Under the pieces are notes generated by a model. That model searched no databases and was not told the origin of the DNA. It was given only the letters and a program-made list of their open reading frames with translations. 64,000 nucleotides of DNA. It comes from Pseudoxanthomonas japonensis (GTDB lineage Bacteria; Pseudomonadota; Gammaproteobacteria; Xanthomonadales; Xanthomonadaceae). Of the stretch, positions 18,331 through 27,159 are shown in pieces. Both the position numbers and the translations under genes were made by a program. How positions within the stretch are numbered: position 1 is the first letter of the stretch; the number at the start of each line of letters is the position of its first letter. The stretch lies in assembly GCF_010093445.1 (NCBI RefSeq), contig NZ_PDWW01000004.1, positions 1 through 64,000 of the forward strand. The letters are read 5' to 3'.

Positions 18331-19587
18331 TCAGCCTTCCCACGCCGGCAGCTTCTTCTTCACCGCCACGTTCTTCAGCGCCACGTACTTCGGCAGGCCG
18401 TCGGCGCCGTAGGGTGGGTAGGCCTCGCCGCGAATCAGCGGCTGCAGGTAGGTGCGCGCCTTGTCGGTGATGCCGTAGCCGTCCTTGCGGATGAAGGCGG
18501 GCGGGAATTTCTTTTCGTGGTTGGCGACCTTCGACAGCGGCGCGGCCTCGATCTTCCAGCGGAACGGCGCATCGGAGGTGCGCACGATCACCGGCATCAC
18601 CGCGTTCTGGCCCTTCAGTGCGTACTGCACCGCCGCCTTGCCGACGGCCTGCGCCTGCTCCCAGTCGGTCTTCGAGGCGATGTGGCGCGCCGAACGCTGC
18701 AGGTAGTCGGGCAGGGTCCAGTGCACCTTCATGCCCAGCTGGTCCTTTACGCGACCGGCCAGGTACGACGCCACGCCGCCGAGCTGCGTATGGCCGAAGG
18801 AGTCCTTGCCACCGCCGGCATCGGCGACGAAGCGGCCGTCGGCGTACTGGATGCCTTCACTGGCGACCACCACGCACCAGCCCACGCGCTCCACCGTTTT
18901 CTTCACCTGGGCGAGGAAGTCGGCCTCGTCGTACGGACGCTCGGGGAACAGGATCAGGTGCGGCGCCTCGTCGCGGGTCTGCCCGGCCAGGCCGGCGGCC
19001 GCGGCCAGCCAGCCGGCGTGGCGGCCCATGGCTTCGTAGACGAACACCTTGGTGGAGGTCTCCGCCATCGCGGCCACGTCCAGCGCGGCCTCGCGCACGG
19101 AGACGGCGGTGTACTTCGCGGCCGAACCGAAGCCGGGGCAGGTATCGGTGACGGCGAGGTCGTTGTCGACCGTCTTCGGCACGCCGATGCAGGTCAGCGG
19201 GTAGTCAAAGGCCTGCGCCAGCTGCGACACCTTCCACGCCGTGTCGGCTGAATCGTTGCCGCCGTTGTAGAGGAAGTAGCGCACGTCGTGCGCCTTCAAC
19301 ACGGCCAGCAGGCGCTCGTATTTCGCGCGGTCGGCCTCCAGCGATTTCAGTTTGACCCGGCAGCTGCCGAAGGCGCCGCCCGGGGTGTGGGCGAGGGCGC
19401 GGATGGCGGCGGCCGATTCCTTGCTGGTGTCGATCAGCTCCTCGCGCAGGGCGCCGAGGATGCCGTTGCGCGCGGCCAAGACCTTGATTTTGCGGGCCCG
19501 CGCTTCGGTGATGACCGCCGATGCAGAGGCGTTGATGACGGCGGTGACGCCGCCGGACTGCGCATAAAGTAGGGTGCCAGACGCCAT
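18331..19587 (-). CDS. pfp: pyrophosphate-dependent 6-phosphofructokinase
   Basis: A 418-residue phosphofructokinase converting fructose 6-phosphate to the 1,6-bisphosphate. Phosphoryl-donor residues indicate PPi rather than ATP: GGND (109-112) places Asp where ATP enzymes have Gly, and PKTVDND (137-143) has Lys where ATP enzymes have Gly. The catalytic TVDND and the sugar-binding EAMGRHAGWLAA motifs are intact. Start 19587 fits the first beta strand (TLLYAQSGG). The reaction is reversible and could serve gluconeogenesis. Xanthomonas is known to use a PPi-type enzyme. It heads a leftward run with DUF488 and is divergent from adk. Confidence 0.93.
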   Translation of the reverse strand: MASGTLLYAQSGGVTAVINASASAVITEARARKIKVLAARNGILGALREELIDTSKESAAAIRALAHTPGGAFGSCRVKLKSLEADRAKYERLLAVLKAHDVRYFLYNGGNDSADTAWKVSQLAQAFDYPLTCIGVPKTVDNDLAVTDTCPGFGSAAKYTAVSVREAALDVAAMAETSTKVFVYEAMGRHAGWLAAAAGLAGQTRDEAPHLILFPERPYDEADFLAQVKKTVERVGWCVVVASEGIQYADGRFVADAGGGKDSFGHTQLGGVASYLAGRVKDQLGMKVHWTLPDYLQRSARHIASKTDWEQAQAVGKAAVQYALKGQNAVMPVIVRTSDAPFRWKIEAAPLSKVANHEKKFPPAFIRKDGYGITDKARTYLQPLIRGEAYPPYGADGLPKYVALKNVAVKKKLPAWEG

Positions 19588-19709
19588 GTGGAGTTCGTTC
19601 CGGGGTGCGGGGATGCGGTAAGCTTCACACAGATGACGCGGTGCAGCGCGGCGCCCGGCGCCCGGCGCGATCCACCGCCCGCAGGATTCCAGTTCGGGAG
19701 AGTGACAGC

Positions 19710-20288
19710 ATGCGATTGGTTCTACTGGGCCCCCCCGGGTCGGGCAAGGGCACTCAGGCAGCGCGCCTGAAGGACTACCTGCAGGTACCGCATATTTCCA
19801 CCGGCGACCTGCTGCGCGCCGAAGTCGCCGCCGGCAGCCCGCTGGGTCTGCAGGCAAAGGAAGTGATGGCGCGCGGCGAGCTGGTCAGCGACGACATCCT
19901 GCTCGGCATGCTGGAAGACCGCTTCTCCCGCGACGACACCCGGGCCGGCTTCATCCTCGACGGCTATCCGCGCAATCTGGTGCAGGCCGCGGCGCTGGGC
20001 CAGCTGCTGGCCAAGCTGGGGCAGAAGTTCGACTTCGCGGTGCAGCTGGACGTGCCGACCGACCTGCTGGTCGAGCGCATTGCCGGCCGCGCCAAGGCCG
20101 AGGGCCGCGCCGACGACAATCCGGAATCCGTGCGCAAGCGCCTGCAGGTCTACACCGACCAGACCGCACCGGTCATCGACTTCTACCGCCAGCAGGGCGA
20201 ACTGACCGTCGTCGACGGCGTCGGCTCGCTGGACGAGGTGTTCACCCGCATCACCGAGGCGCTGGCGCCGGCGAAGGAAGTGGGCTGA
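19710..20288 (+). CDS. adk: adenylate kinase (short form)
   Basis: A 192-residue kinase interconverting ATP + AMP and 2 ADP. P-loop GPPGSGKGT is at residues 7-15, the AMP site STGDLLR near 30-36, and DGYPRN near 84-89. The LID region is short (IAGRAKAEGRADDNPE), so this is the short type without the zinc-finger-like LID of longer bacterial enzymes; xanthomonads have this form. Start 19710 gives the standard first strand MRLVLLG. A clear terminator follows. Confidence 0.97.
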   Translation: MRLVLLGPPGSGKGTQAARLKDYLQVPHISTGDLLRAEVAAGSPLGLQAKEVMARGELVSDDILLGMLEDRFSRDDTRAGFILDGYPRNLVQAAALGQLLAKLGQKFDFAVQLDVPTDLLVERIAGRAKAEGRADDNPESVRKRLQVYTDQTAPVIDFYRQQGELTVVDGVGSLDEVFTRITEALAPAKEVG

Positions 20289-20317
20289 CGCCCGTTCCCC
20301 ACCTCGCAGTTCCTTCA

Positions 20318-20345
20318 GAAGCCCCGCCCATGCGGGGCTTCTGCT
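20318..20345 (+). terminator. rho-independent terminator of adk
   Basis: A 10-bp stem (GAAGCCCCGC with GCGGGGCTTC) and a CCAT loop lie 30 bp after the adk stop, followed by TGCTTT. Confidence 0.85.
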
Positions 20346-20429
20346 TTCCGGGGCTGTGATGGTGCACAGCGCTTCGCGGGTGGAGCGGCTGTTATGGTCG
20401 CGGTCCCGAAGGACCGTCCGGAGTCGTCG

Positions 20430-22139
20430 ATGAAGCGCATCGCTTGCCTGCTGCTCGCCTGCCTGTGCCTGCCGCCGACCGCGTACGCCAAGGACTTCCT
20501 GCGCGCGCAGGGCACGCAGATCGTCGATGCCAGTGGCAAGCCGGTGATCCTGCGCGGCATGGGCCTGGGCGGCTGGATGCTGCAGGAAGGCTACATGCTC
20601 GACATCGACGGCGTGGGCACGCAGCGCAGCATCCATGCGCGCATCGCCGGGCTGATCGGTCCGGAGAAGGCCGACGCCTTCTACCAGGCCTGGCGCGACC
20701 ACCACACCACCAAGGCCGACATCGATGCGATGGCGCGCTGGGGGTTCAACTCCGTCCGCCTGCCGATGCACTACGCGCTGTACACGCTGCCGGTGGAACA
20801 GGAGCCGGTGCCAGGCCGGCAGACCTGGGTCGAGGAAGGCTTCCGCCGCACCGACGACCTGCTGGCCTGGGCCAAGGCCAACGATCTCTACCTGATCCTC
20901 GACCTGCATGCGGCACCGGGCGGGCAGGGCAACGACAACAACATCGCCGACCGCGATCCCGCGACGCCCTCGCTATGGGAGGATCCGCGCCACCAGGACA
21001 AGATGGTCGCGCTGTGGAAGCAGCTGGCGCAGCGGTACAAGGACGAGCCCTACATCGCCGCCTACGACATCATCAACGAGCCGAACTGGGGTTTCGCCGA
21101 CAAGGCCGACACCAACGGTTGCAAGGAAGACGGCAACGCACCGCTGAAGGACCTGCTGGTGCGCACCACGCGCGCGATCCGCGAAGTGGACAAACGCCAC
21201 ATCATCGTCATCGAGGGCAACTGCTGGGGCAACAACTACCGCGGCGTGCTCGACGACGGCCCATGGGACGATAACCTGGTCATCAGCTTCCACAAGTACT
21301 GGAACGCCACCACCCGCGAGAGCATCGCCGACTCGCTGGCGCTGCGCGACAAGCACAACATGCCGTTGTGGCTGGGCGAGACCGGCGAGAACTCCAACGA
21401 CTGGTTCGCGCGCACCGTCGCGCTGGTGGAAGGCGAGGGGATCGGCTGGGCGTGGTGGCCGCTGAAGAAGATCCGCTACAACAACCCGTTGCAGGTGGTG
21501 CCGAACGAGGGCTACCGGCAGGTGCTGGCCTACTGGAAGGGCGAGGGTCCGAAGCCGTCCGCGGAGGCCGCCGAAGCCGCGCTGATGCGCTTCGCCAAAG
21601 AGGACGTGCGCTACGACAACAACGTGCAGCATCCGGACGTGATCGATGCGCTGTTCCGCGCACCGCATTCGGACCAGTCGGTGCCGTTCAGGGCGCACGT
21701 GATCGGCGAGGCGGGCGGTGCCATCGCCGCCGTCGACTTCGACATGGGCCGCAACGGCGTCGCGTACTTCGATCTGACGCCCGCCAACCACCATATCTCC
21801 GATGGCGGCGAACGCGTGGTGTGGAATCCGGCGATGACGTACCGCAACGATGGCGTCGACCTCGGCAAGGGCGCCGGCGGGCAGTTGTATGTCGCCGGCC
21901 TGCAGCGCGGTGAATGGCTGAAGTACACCTTCGACGCGGGCGCAGGCGGGTCCTACCGGCTGGCGCTGGACGGGCAGGGCAAGGGGCGCGTGTCGCTGGT
22001 GCTCAACGGCACGCCGGTGGGCGCCGTGGACAGGGCGCGCGGGTTCCGTGGCCTGGTGTTGGCGCCGGGCCGCAATACGCTGGTGGTGAAGGGTGAGAGC
22101 GGCACCGTCGATCTGCAGACGCTGCGCTTCTCGCGCTGA
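20430..22139 (+). CDS. secreted glycoside hydrolase family 5 enzyme with C-terminal beta domain
   Basis: A 569-residue exported glycosidase. A signal peptide covers residues 1-20 (TAYA/KDF). The TIM barrel (about 30-400) has GH5 landmarks: NSVRLPMH at 107-114, the acid/base Glu217 in INEPNW, and the nucleophile Glu317 in LGETGEN. The substrate is probably a beta-glucan or related beta-linked polysaccharide, which is inferred from the family. Residues about 410-569 form a beta-sandwich resembling a CBM6-type carbohydrate-binding module (GEWLKYTFDAG, NTLVVKGESGTVDLQTLRF). It stands alone, followed 48 bp later by mpl. Confidence 0.9.
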   Translation: MKRIACLLLACLCLPPTAYAKDFLRAQGTQIVDASGKPVILRGMGLGGWMLQEGYMLDIDGVGTQRSIHARIAGLIGPEKADAFYQAWRDHHTTKADIDAMARWGFNSVRLPMHYALYTLPVEQEPVPGRQTWVEEGFRRTDDLLAWAKANDLYLILDLHAAPGGQGNDNNIADRDPATPSLWEDPRHQDKMVALWKQLAQRYKDEPYIAAYDIINEPNWGFADKADTNGCKEDGNAPLKDLLVRTTRAIREVDKRHIIVIEGNCWGNNYRGVLDDGPWDDNLVISFHKYWNATTRESIADSLALRDKHNMPLWLGETGENSNDWFARTVALVEGEGIGWAWWPLKKIRYNNPLQVVPNEGYRQVLAYWKGEGPKPSAEAAEAALMRFAKEDVRYDNNVQHPDVIDALFRAPHSDQSVPFRAHVIGEAGGAIAAVDFDMGRNGVAYFDLTPANHHISDGGERVVWNPAMTYRNDGVDLGKGAGGQLYVAGLQRGEWLKYTFDAGAGGSYRLALDGQGKGRVSLVLNGTPVGAVDRARGFRGLVLAPGRNTLVVKGESGTVDLQTLRFSR

Positions 22140-22187
22140 CCCGGCGCGCTCGGCTAAAGTCTGCGCAGTTTCCACGGAAGTCCCGTC

Positions 22188-23549
22188 TTGAAGATCCACA
22201 TCCTCGGCATCGCCGGTACGTTCATGGGCGGCGTCGCCGCCCTGGCGCGCGAACTCGGCCACACGGTCGAAGGCAGCGACCAGGCCATCTACCCGCCCAT
22301 GTCGACCCAGCTCGAAAAGCTCGGCATCGCGCTGGCGCAGGGCTACCAGCCGCAGAACATCGCGCCGGACTGCGACGAGATCGTGATCGGCAACGCGCTG
22401 TCGCGCGGCAACCCGGCCGTCGAGGCCGTGCTCGACCAGGGCCGCCGCTACATCTCCGGCGCGCAGTGGCTGTCCGAGCGCGTGCTGCCCGGCCGCGACA
22501 CGCTGGCGGTCGCCGGCACCCACGGCAAGACCACCACGACGACCATCCTGACCTACCTGCTGGACGCGGCAGGCCGCTCACCGGGCTTCCTGATCGGCGG
22601 CGTGGCTGAGGATTTCGGCGCGTCCGCGCGCATCGGTGGCGGCCGTGAGTTCGTCGTCGAGGCGGACGAGTACGACACCGCGTTCTTCGACAAGCGCAGC
22701 AAGTTCGTCCACTACCGCCCGCTGGTCGCGATCCTCAACAACCTGGAGTACGACCACGCCGACATCTTCCCGGACGTGGCGGCGATCCAGCGCCAGTTCC
22801 ACCATCTCGTCCGCACCGTGCCGCGCCGCGGCCGCCTGATCGTCAACGGTGAGGATGCGCGCCTGGCGGAGGTGCTGGCGATGGGCTGCTGGACACCTGT
22901 GGAGCGCTTCGGTTTTGATGCCGCGATGGAATGGAGCGCACGTCTTATCCGCGAGGACGGCAGCGCCTTCGCCGTGCGCCACCACGACACCGAGATCGGT
23001 GAGGTGCACTGGCCGATGCTCGGCCGTCACAACGTGCTGAACGGACTCGCTGCGTTGGTCGCCTGCCATGCGGTCGGTGTCGACGTGGCCACCGTGCTGC
23101 CGTCGCTGGCCGCGTTCCGCAGCGTCAAGCGGCGGCTGGAAGTGATCGGCCAGCACGATGGCATCACCATCTACGACGATTTCGCCCACCATCCCACCGC
23201 CATCCACACAACGCTCGAGGGCCTGCGCGCGCGCGTCGGCGCCGCACGCATCCTGGTGGCGATGGAGCCCCGCAGCAATTCGATGCGCTCCGGCGCGCAT
23301 GCGGAGGCGCTGGCGCCGTCGCTCGACATCGCCGATGGCGTGGTGTTCCTGCATCGCCCGGAACTGGCGTGGGATGCCGGCAAGGTCGTCGCCGCGATCC
23401 GTGGCGACGCGCGCACCGTGCCCGATGCCGATGCGCTGATCGCCGCGCTGAAGGCGCAGGCGCGCCCCGGCGACCATGTGGTGTTCATGTCGAACGGCGG
23501 TTTCGACGGCGCACCGCGACGTTTTCTGGCGGCACTGCAGGACGGGTGA
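22188..23549 (+). CDS. mpl: UDP-N-acetylmuramate:murein-tripeptide ligase Mpl
   Basis: A 453-residue Mur ligase of peptidoglycan recycling that joins recovered L-Ala-gamma-D-Glu-meso-DAP to UDP-MurNAc. The N-terminal GIAGTFMGG replaces the classic MurC glycine motif, as in Mpl. The ATP loop GTHGKTTT is at 110-117, the Mur catalytic Glu in VEADEYDTAF and the His in NLEYDHADIF. FAHHPTAI and PRSNSMR mark the C-terminal domain. The start codon is TTG, supported by ACGGAAG seven bases upstream. Confidence 0.95.
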   Translation: MKIHILGIAGTFMGGVAALARELGHTVEGSDQAIYPPMSTQLEKLGIALAQGYQPQNIAPDCDEIVIGNALSRGNPAVEAVLDQGRRYISGAQWLSERVLPGRDTLAVAGTHGKTTTTTILTYLLDAAGRSPGFLIGGVAEDFGASARIGGGREFVVEADEYDTAFFDKRSKFVHYRPLVAILNNLEYDHADIFPDVAAIQRQFHHLVRTVPRRGRLIVNGEDARLAEVLAMGCWTPVERFGFDAAMEWSARLIREDGSAFAVRHHDTEIGEVHWPMLGRHNVLNGLAALVACHAVGVDVATVLPSLAAFRSVKRRLEVIGQHDGITIYDDFAHHPTAIHTTLEGLRARVGAARILVAMEPRSNSMRSGAHAEALAPSLDIADGVVFLHRPELAWDAGKVVAAIRGDARTVPDADALIAALKAQARPGDHVVFMSNGGFDGAPRRFLAALQDG

Positions 23550-23668
23550 TCCGCAGTTCACGGTCCGAGTGGAAACGCGGACCGTGTCGCGGTCGGGAGT
23601 GCCGGCCGATGAGTTCACATTGACGGCGCTGGCGGGCATCTGCGGTCGCGGTTCCGTACACTGCGCGC

Positions 23669-24247
23669 ATGACGTCCGTCGAATCGCTTCCGCTGTTTCC
23701 CCTGCACAAGGTGCTGTTGCCCGGTGCGGCGATGGATCTGCGCATTTTCGAGCGGCGCTATCTGGATCTGGTGCGCGATTGCGGACGCTCCGGCACCGGT
23801 TTCGGTGTCTGTCTGATCCTGGAAGGCAGCGAAGCCGGCGCGCCTGCCACGCCGGCGGCGTATGGGGTCGAGGCGCTGATCGAGAACTTCGACATGGGCG
23901 AGGACGGCCTGCTGTCGCTGCGCGTGCGCGGGCATCGCCGCTTCCACGTGGTGCGCACGCGCGTGCGCGACAACGGACTGGTCATGGCCGACGTGGAATG
24001 GCTGCATTCGGATGAGGATCTCGAGATCCTGCCGGAGCATGCGCTGCTGGGCACCTTGCTGCAGACGATGATGGAGAAGGTGGGCACCGACATCAGCAAG
24101 CTGCCTGCGCGTGTGTTCGAACATGCCGGGTGGGTCGGCTGGCGGCTTGCACAGGTGCTGCCCATCACGCCGTTGCAGCGCGTGTCGCTGCTTCAGGAGA
24201 ACGACGTCAACGCCCGCCTGCAGCGCCTGCTGGAGTGGATCGACTGA
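23669..24247 (+). CDS. Lon N-terminal (substrate-binding) domain protein
   Basis: A 192-residue stand-alone Lon-N/PUA-like domain protein without protease or ATPase domains. It has the usual opening LPLFPLHKVLLPG and LRIFERRYLDLV, then the conserved VRGHRRFHVV strand, and a C-terminal helical part (PITPLQRVSLLQENDVNARLQRL). Such proteins are widespread in proteobacteria and their role is not settled; protein-substrate recognition is inferred. It follows mpl by 119 bp and precedes a REP pair. Confidence 0.9.
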   Translation: MTSVESLPLFPLHKVLLPGAAMDLRIFERRYLDLVRDCGRSGTGFGVCLILEGSEAGAPATPAAYGVEALIENFDMGEDGLLSLRVRGHRRFHVVRTRVRDNGLVMADVEWLHSDEDLEILPEHALLGTLLQTMMEKVGTDISKLPARVFEHAGWVGWRLAQVLPITPLQRVSLLQENDVNARLQRLLEWID

Positions 24248-24299
24248 CGGCGCCGCCATACGCCGGGTTCGCCCGGCTCCCGTGATTCATCAGAGGGTC

Positions 24300-24376
24300 G
24301 TAGAGTCGAGCTTGCTCGACTGCGCATGCCTGTCCGTAAAGCGCGGATGCTGCAAGCGGAGCAAGCTCCGCTCTAC
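24300..24376. repeat. paired GTAG REPs, AGC-rich families
   Basis: Left copy 24300-24321 reads GTAGAGTCGAGC then TTGCTCGACT; right copy 24355-24376 is the inverse of GTAGAGCGGAGC then TTGCTCCGCT. They are different stem sequences with the same GTAG head. The right copy supplies the TAG stop codon of the neighbouring minus-strand gene (24373-24375). Confidence 0.85.
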
Positions 24377-26400
24377 TTGTCTTCCGACGTCGCGGGTGGA
24401 CGGACGTCCGCGCCCTCGGTACGCAGGCGCAGCACCGGAAGCCCGGAATCGGGATGCGGTGCGATCGCATGGTCGAGGTCCGACGTGGCCTGCGTCACCG
24501 CATCCAGTGCCGTGCGCGCCTCGCGCAATGGCCGCCAGAGGCGGATGAGGTTGAACGCGCGCTGCTGCTGCATCACCTGCGCGCTGCCGATCCACAAGGG
24601 CACGTCGCCCGGCTGCAGGCGCGTGTCGGCCGGCCACAGGCGCAACACGTAGATCTCGCCCGGCTGGTCGCCATCACGCAGCATCAGCAGGCTCTCGGCG
24701 CGCGTGTCCAGCGTGGCCGGCAGCACCGGTTGCCTGTCGTCCGCCAGGTCGATGTCGAGCAGGTTGAGGGCGTCTTCCCAGCCCGCCTGCGGCTGCTCGC
24801 GCCAGCCGGCGGCCGACAGCGTCGCCTTCAACGGCGCCAGCGGACCGGCGAGTTGAACGTCGAGGGGCCAGCGCTGCGCATCGTCGAACTCGTTGCGTCG
24901 CGCCGGCAGCGACTGCCAGCCGTCGTTCCACCAGGCCTGCAGGGCGACGGAGCGCTCGATCACCGGCGCCTGGAACTGCGCCAGCATGGTGTCCACGTTG
25001 CGCGGCGCATGCCACAACGCCGCCAGCACGAAGCTGCCGTAGAACAGCCATGCGATCGGCTTGATCCAGAACGAGCGCACCATGCGCCGGCGGTAGGCGA
25101 TGCCGAGCACCAGCAGCCAGACCAGGCCGAACAACATGCCGCCGATGATGTCGCTCAACCAGTGTGCGCCCAGGTAGATGCGCGCGAAGCCGATCAGCGC
25201 CACCACCAGGCCCGACACCAGGTACGGCCACACCCGCGTGCGGCCCGGCAGTTCGCGCGCGATCAGCACCGCGAAGAAGCCGAAGGTGATCGTCGACATC
25301 GTCACCGCGATCGACGGGAAGCCGAAGCCGCTGCTGACGCTCGGCGGCTTGGGAATGTCGACCGATGCACCGAGCCACGCCGTCAGCGCCAGACCGAACG
25401 CCAGCGCCGCCAGCCAATGCCCGGCCGCCATCCAGCGCTTGCGCCAGCACAGGTAGCCCAGCACCAGCAGCGAGGCCGGCGCGAGCACCTGCTCGTCGCC
25501 GAGCGAGGCGATCGCCGCCAGCGGGTAGTCCGCGAGCGGATTGCGCAGGGCGCGCATCAGTTCGTAGACCCACAGGTCGACCGCCAGCGGTTCGCCGTGG
25601 CCGATCACGATGACGAGGAACGCGAACCACACCCAGACGATGGCCAGCAGCAGGATGGCGAGCAGCGCCAGCGGCACCGATTCGCGCCGTGCCGGGTCGA
25701 ACACGGCTGCCGTGTAGCGGCCCAGTACCGGATGCGCGTGCGACCACCCCAGCACGCGCGCCAGCAGCGCGTCCGCATGCGCGGCGAACCAGCGGTAGGT
25801 GTACAGCACCAGCGCCCATGCCACGGCCAGCACCACGACCATCAGGCCCAGCACCAGCGCCAGCCGCCCGGCCACCGCCGCGACCGCGTCGTAGGCATGG
25901 CCCAGCACCCAGCCCGGCAACAGGAACGCGGCGGCCCACGCCACGCAGGCCGCGCCACTGGCCACCACGTAGCGCCGCAGCGGCATGCGCGAGATGCCGG
26001 CGACCGCAGGCACGAATGGCCGGATCGGGCCGACGAAGCGGGCGATGAAGATGCTCTTCCACGCATTGCGGCGGAACAGGATCTCGCCGCGGTCGAGCAA
26101 CTGCGGGTACTTGCGGAACGGCCACACCGTGCGCAGCTGCTGGCCCCAGCGGTGGCCGACCCAGTAACTCGTCGCATCGCCGATCAGCGCGCCCAGCGTG
26201 GCGCAGACGACGGCGTAGGGACCGGAGATTTCGCCCAGCCCGATCAGCACGCCCACCGCGAACAGCAGCGGCAGGGCCGGCACGATGGCGCCGAGGATGA
26301 TCACCGCGTCGCAGAACGCGATCGCGAAGATCACCAGCCCTGCGGCCACGGGATGCGCGCTGATCCAGGCCAGCAGGTTGTCGAACCAGGAGGCTTCCAT
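24373..26400 (-). CDS. DedA-PAP2-LssY fusion membrane protein
   Basis: A 675-residue polytopic protein with three modules. Residues about 10-200 are a DedA/VTT domain (RFVGPIRPFVPAVAG near 121-135), a family linked to lipid scrambling. Residues 240-440 are a PAP2-type phosphatase domain: motif C3 is intact (ARIYLGAHWLSD, 406-417), but motif C2 reads FPSIA (361-365) rather than PSGH, so a catalytic histidine is missing. Residues about 465-655 match the LssY C-terminal domain of Legionella-type proteins. Lipid-phosphate handling in the envelope is likely, but the phosphatase may be inactive. The stop codon lies in a REP. It is divergent from the kinase gene by 62 bp. Confidence 0.88.
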   Translation of the reverse strand: MEASWFDNLLAWISAHPVAAGLVIFAIAFCDAVIILGAIVPALPLLFAVGVLIGLGEISGPYAVVCATLGALIGDATSYWVGHRWGQQLRTVWPFRKYPQLLDRGEILFRRNAWKSIFIARFVGPIRPFVPAVAGISRMPLRRYVVASGAACVAWAAAFLLPGWVLGHAYDAVAAVAGRLALVLGLMVVVLAVAWALVLYTYRWFAAHADALLARVLGWSHAHPVLGRYTAAVFDPARRESVPLALLAILLLAIVWVWFAFLVIVIGHGEPLAVDLWVYELMRALRNPLADYPLAAIASLGDEQVLAPASLLVLGYLCWRKRWMAAGHWLAALAFGLALTAWLGASVDIPKPPSVSSGFGFPSIAVTMSTITFGFFAVLIARELPGRTRVWPYLVSGLVVALIGFARIYLGAHWLSDIIGGMLFGLVWLLVLGIAYRRRMVRSFWIKPIAWLFYGSFVLAALWHAPRNVDTMLAQFQAPVIERSVALQAWWNDGWQSLPARRNEFDDAQRWPLDVQLAGPLAPLKATLSAAGWREQPQAGWEDALNLLDIDLADDRQPVLPATLDTRAESLLMLRDGDQPGEIYVLRLWPADTRLQPGDVPLWIGSAQVMQQQRAFNLIRLWRPLREARTALDAVTQATSDLDHAIAPHPDSGLPVLRLRTEGADVRPPATSEDK

Positions 26401-26462
26401 CGGCGGATTATAGGCGGCGGTACATGACCCGCGTCTGCGACCTATGGACGTAGAATGACGGG

Positions 26463-27125
26463 GTGGACTTGCGCTCGCCTTCCGAAATCGCTGCACTCAA
26501 GGCCGACAGCTTCGGCCGCATCTCGTTGATGCAGGGACCCGACGGGCCGTTCGTGCGGCGCGACCTAGCGCACGTGCCGCTGTGGCTGCGACTGCCGGCC
26601 TGGTGGCTGGCGCGTCGCGAGGCCCTGGCCTTGCGCAAGGTCGCCGGCATGGCCGACGTCCCGCAGCTGCTGGACTGGACGGGTCGCCGGCTGGACCGCA
26701 GCTACATGGAGGGCGCGGCGATGTACCAGCGTCCTCCGCGCGGCGACCTGGCCTATTTCCGCGCCGCCCGCCGGTTGTTGCAGCAACTTCACCGTCGCGG
26801 CATCGCGCACAACGACCTCGCCAAGGAAGCCAACTGGCTGGTGCTGGCCGATGGACGCCCCGCCATCATCGATTTCCAGCTCGCCACCCGCGGCGATCCG
26901 CGCTCGCGCTGGATGCGCCTGCTGGCGCGCCAGGACCTGCGCCACCTGCTCAAGCACAAGCGCATGTACTGCGCCGCATCCATCACGCCTGTCGAGCGGC
27001 GCGTGCTGAAGCGCACGTCGTGGCTGCGCGACCTGTGGTTCCACACCGGCAAGCCCGTCTATCGCTTCATCACCCGTCGCCTCCTCAAGTGGGAAGACAA
27101 CGAGGGACAGGGACCGAAACCGTGA
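26463..27125 (+). CDS. RIO/Kdo-kinase-like protein kinase fold
   Basis: A 220-residue kinase-like protein. The catalytic loop HNDLAKEANWLV (His116, Asp118, Asn124) and the metal-binding IDFQ (136-139) are those of atypical kinases related to RIO and lipopolysaccharide-core kinases. There is no classical glycine-rich loop or long C lobe. The start is GTG. A TAGAAT -10 hexamer at 26451-26456 would place transcription at the start codon, so a leaderless message is possible. It heads a rightward run through the isochorismatase. The substrate is unknown; an LPS sugar or small molecule is as likely as protein. Confidence 0.82.
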   Translation: MDLRSPSEIAALKADSFGRISLMQGPDGPFVRRDLAHVPLWLRLPAWWLARREALALRKVAGMADVPQLLDWTGRRLDRSYMEGAAMYQRPPRGDLAYFRAARRLLQQLHRRGIAHNDLAKEANWLVLADGRPAIIDFQLATRGDPRSRWMRLLARQDLRHLLKHKRMYCAASITPVERRVLKRTSWLRDLWFHTGKPVYRFITRRLLKWEDNEGQGPKP

Positions 27126-27159
27126 GCGCCGCCGCACCCATTCCTCCCCGGAGCACGCC

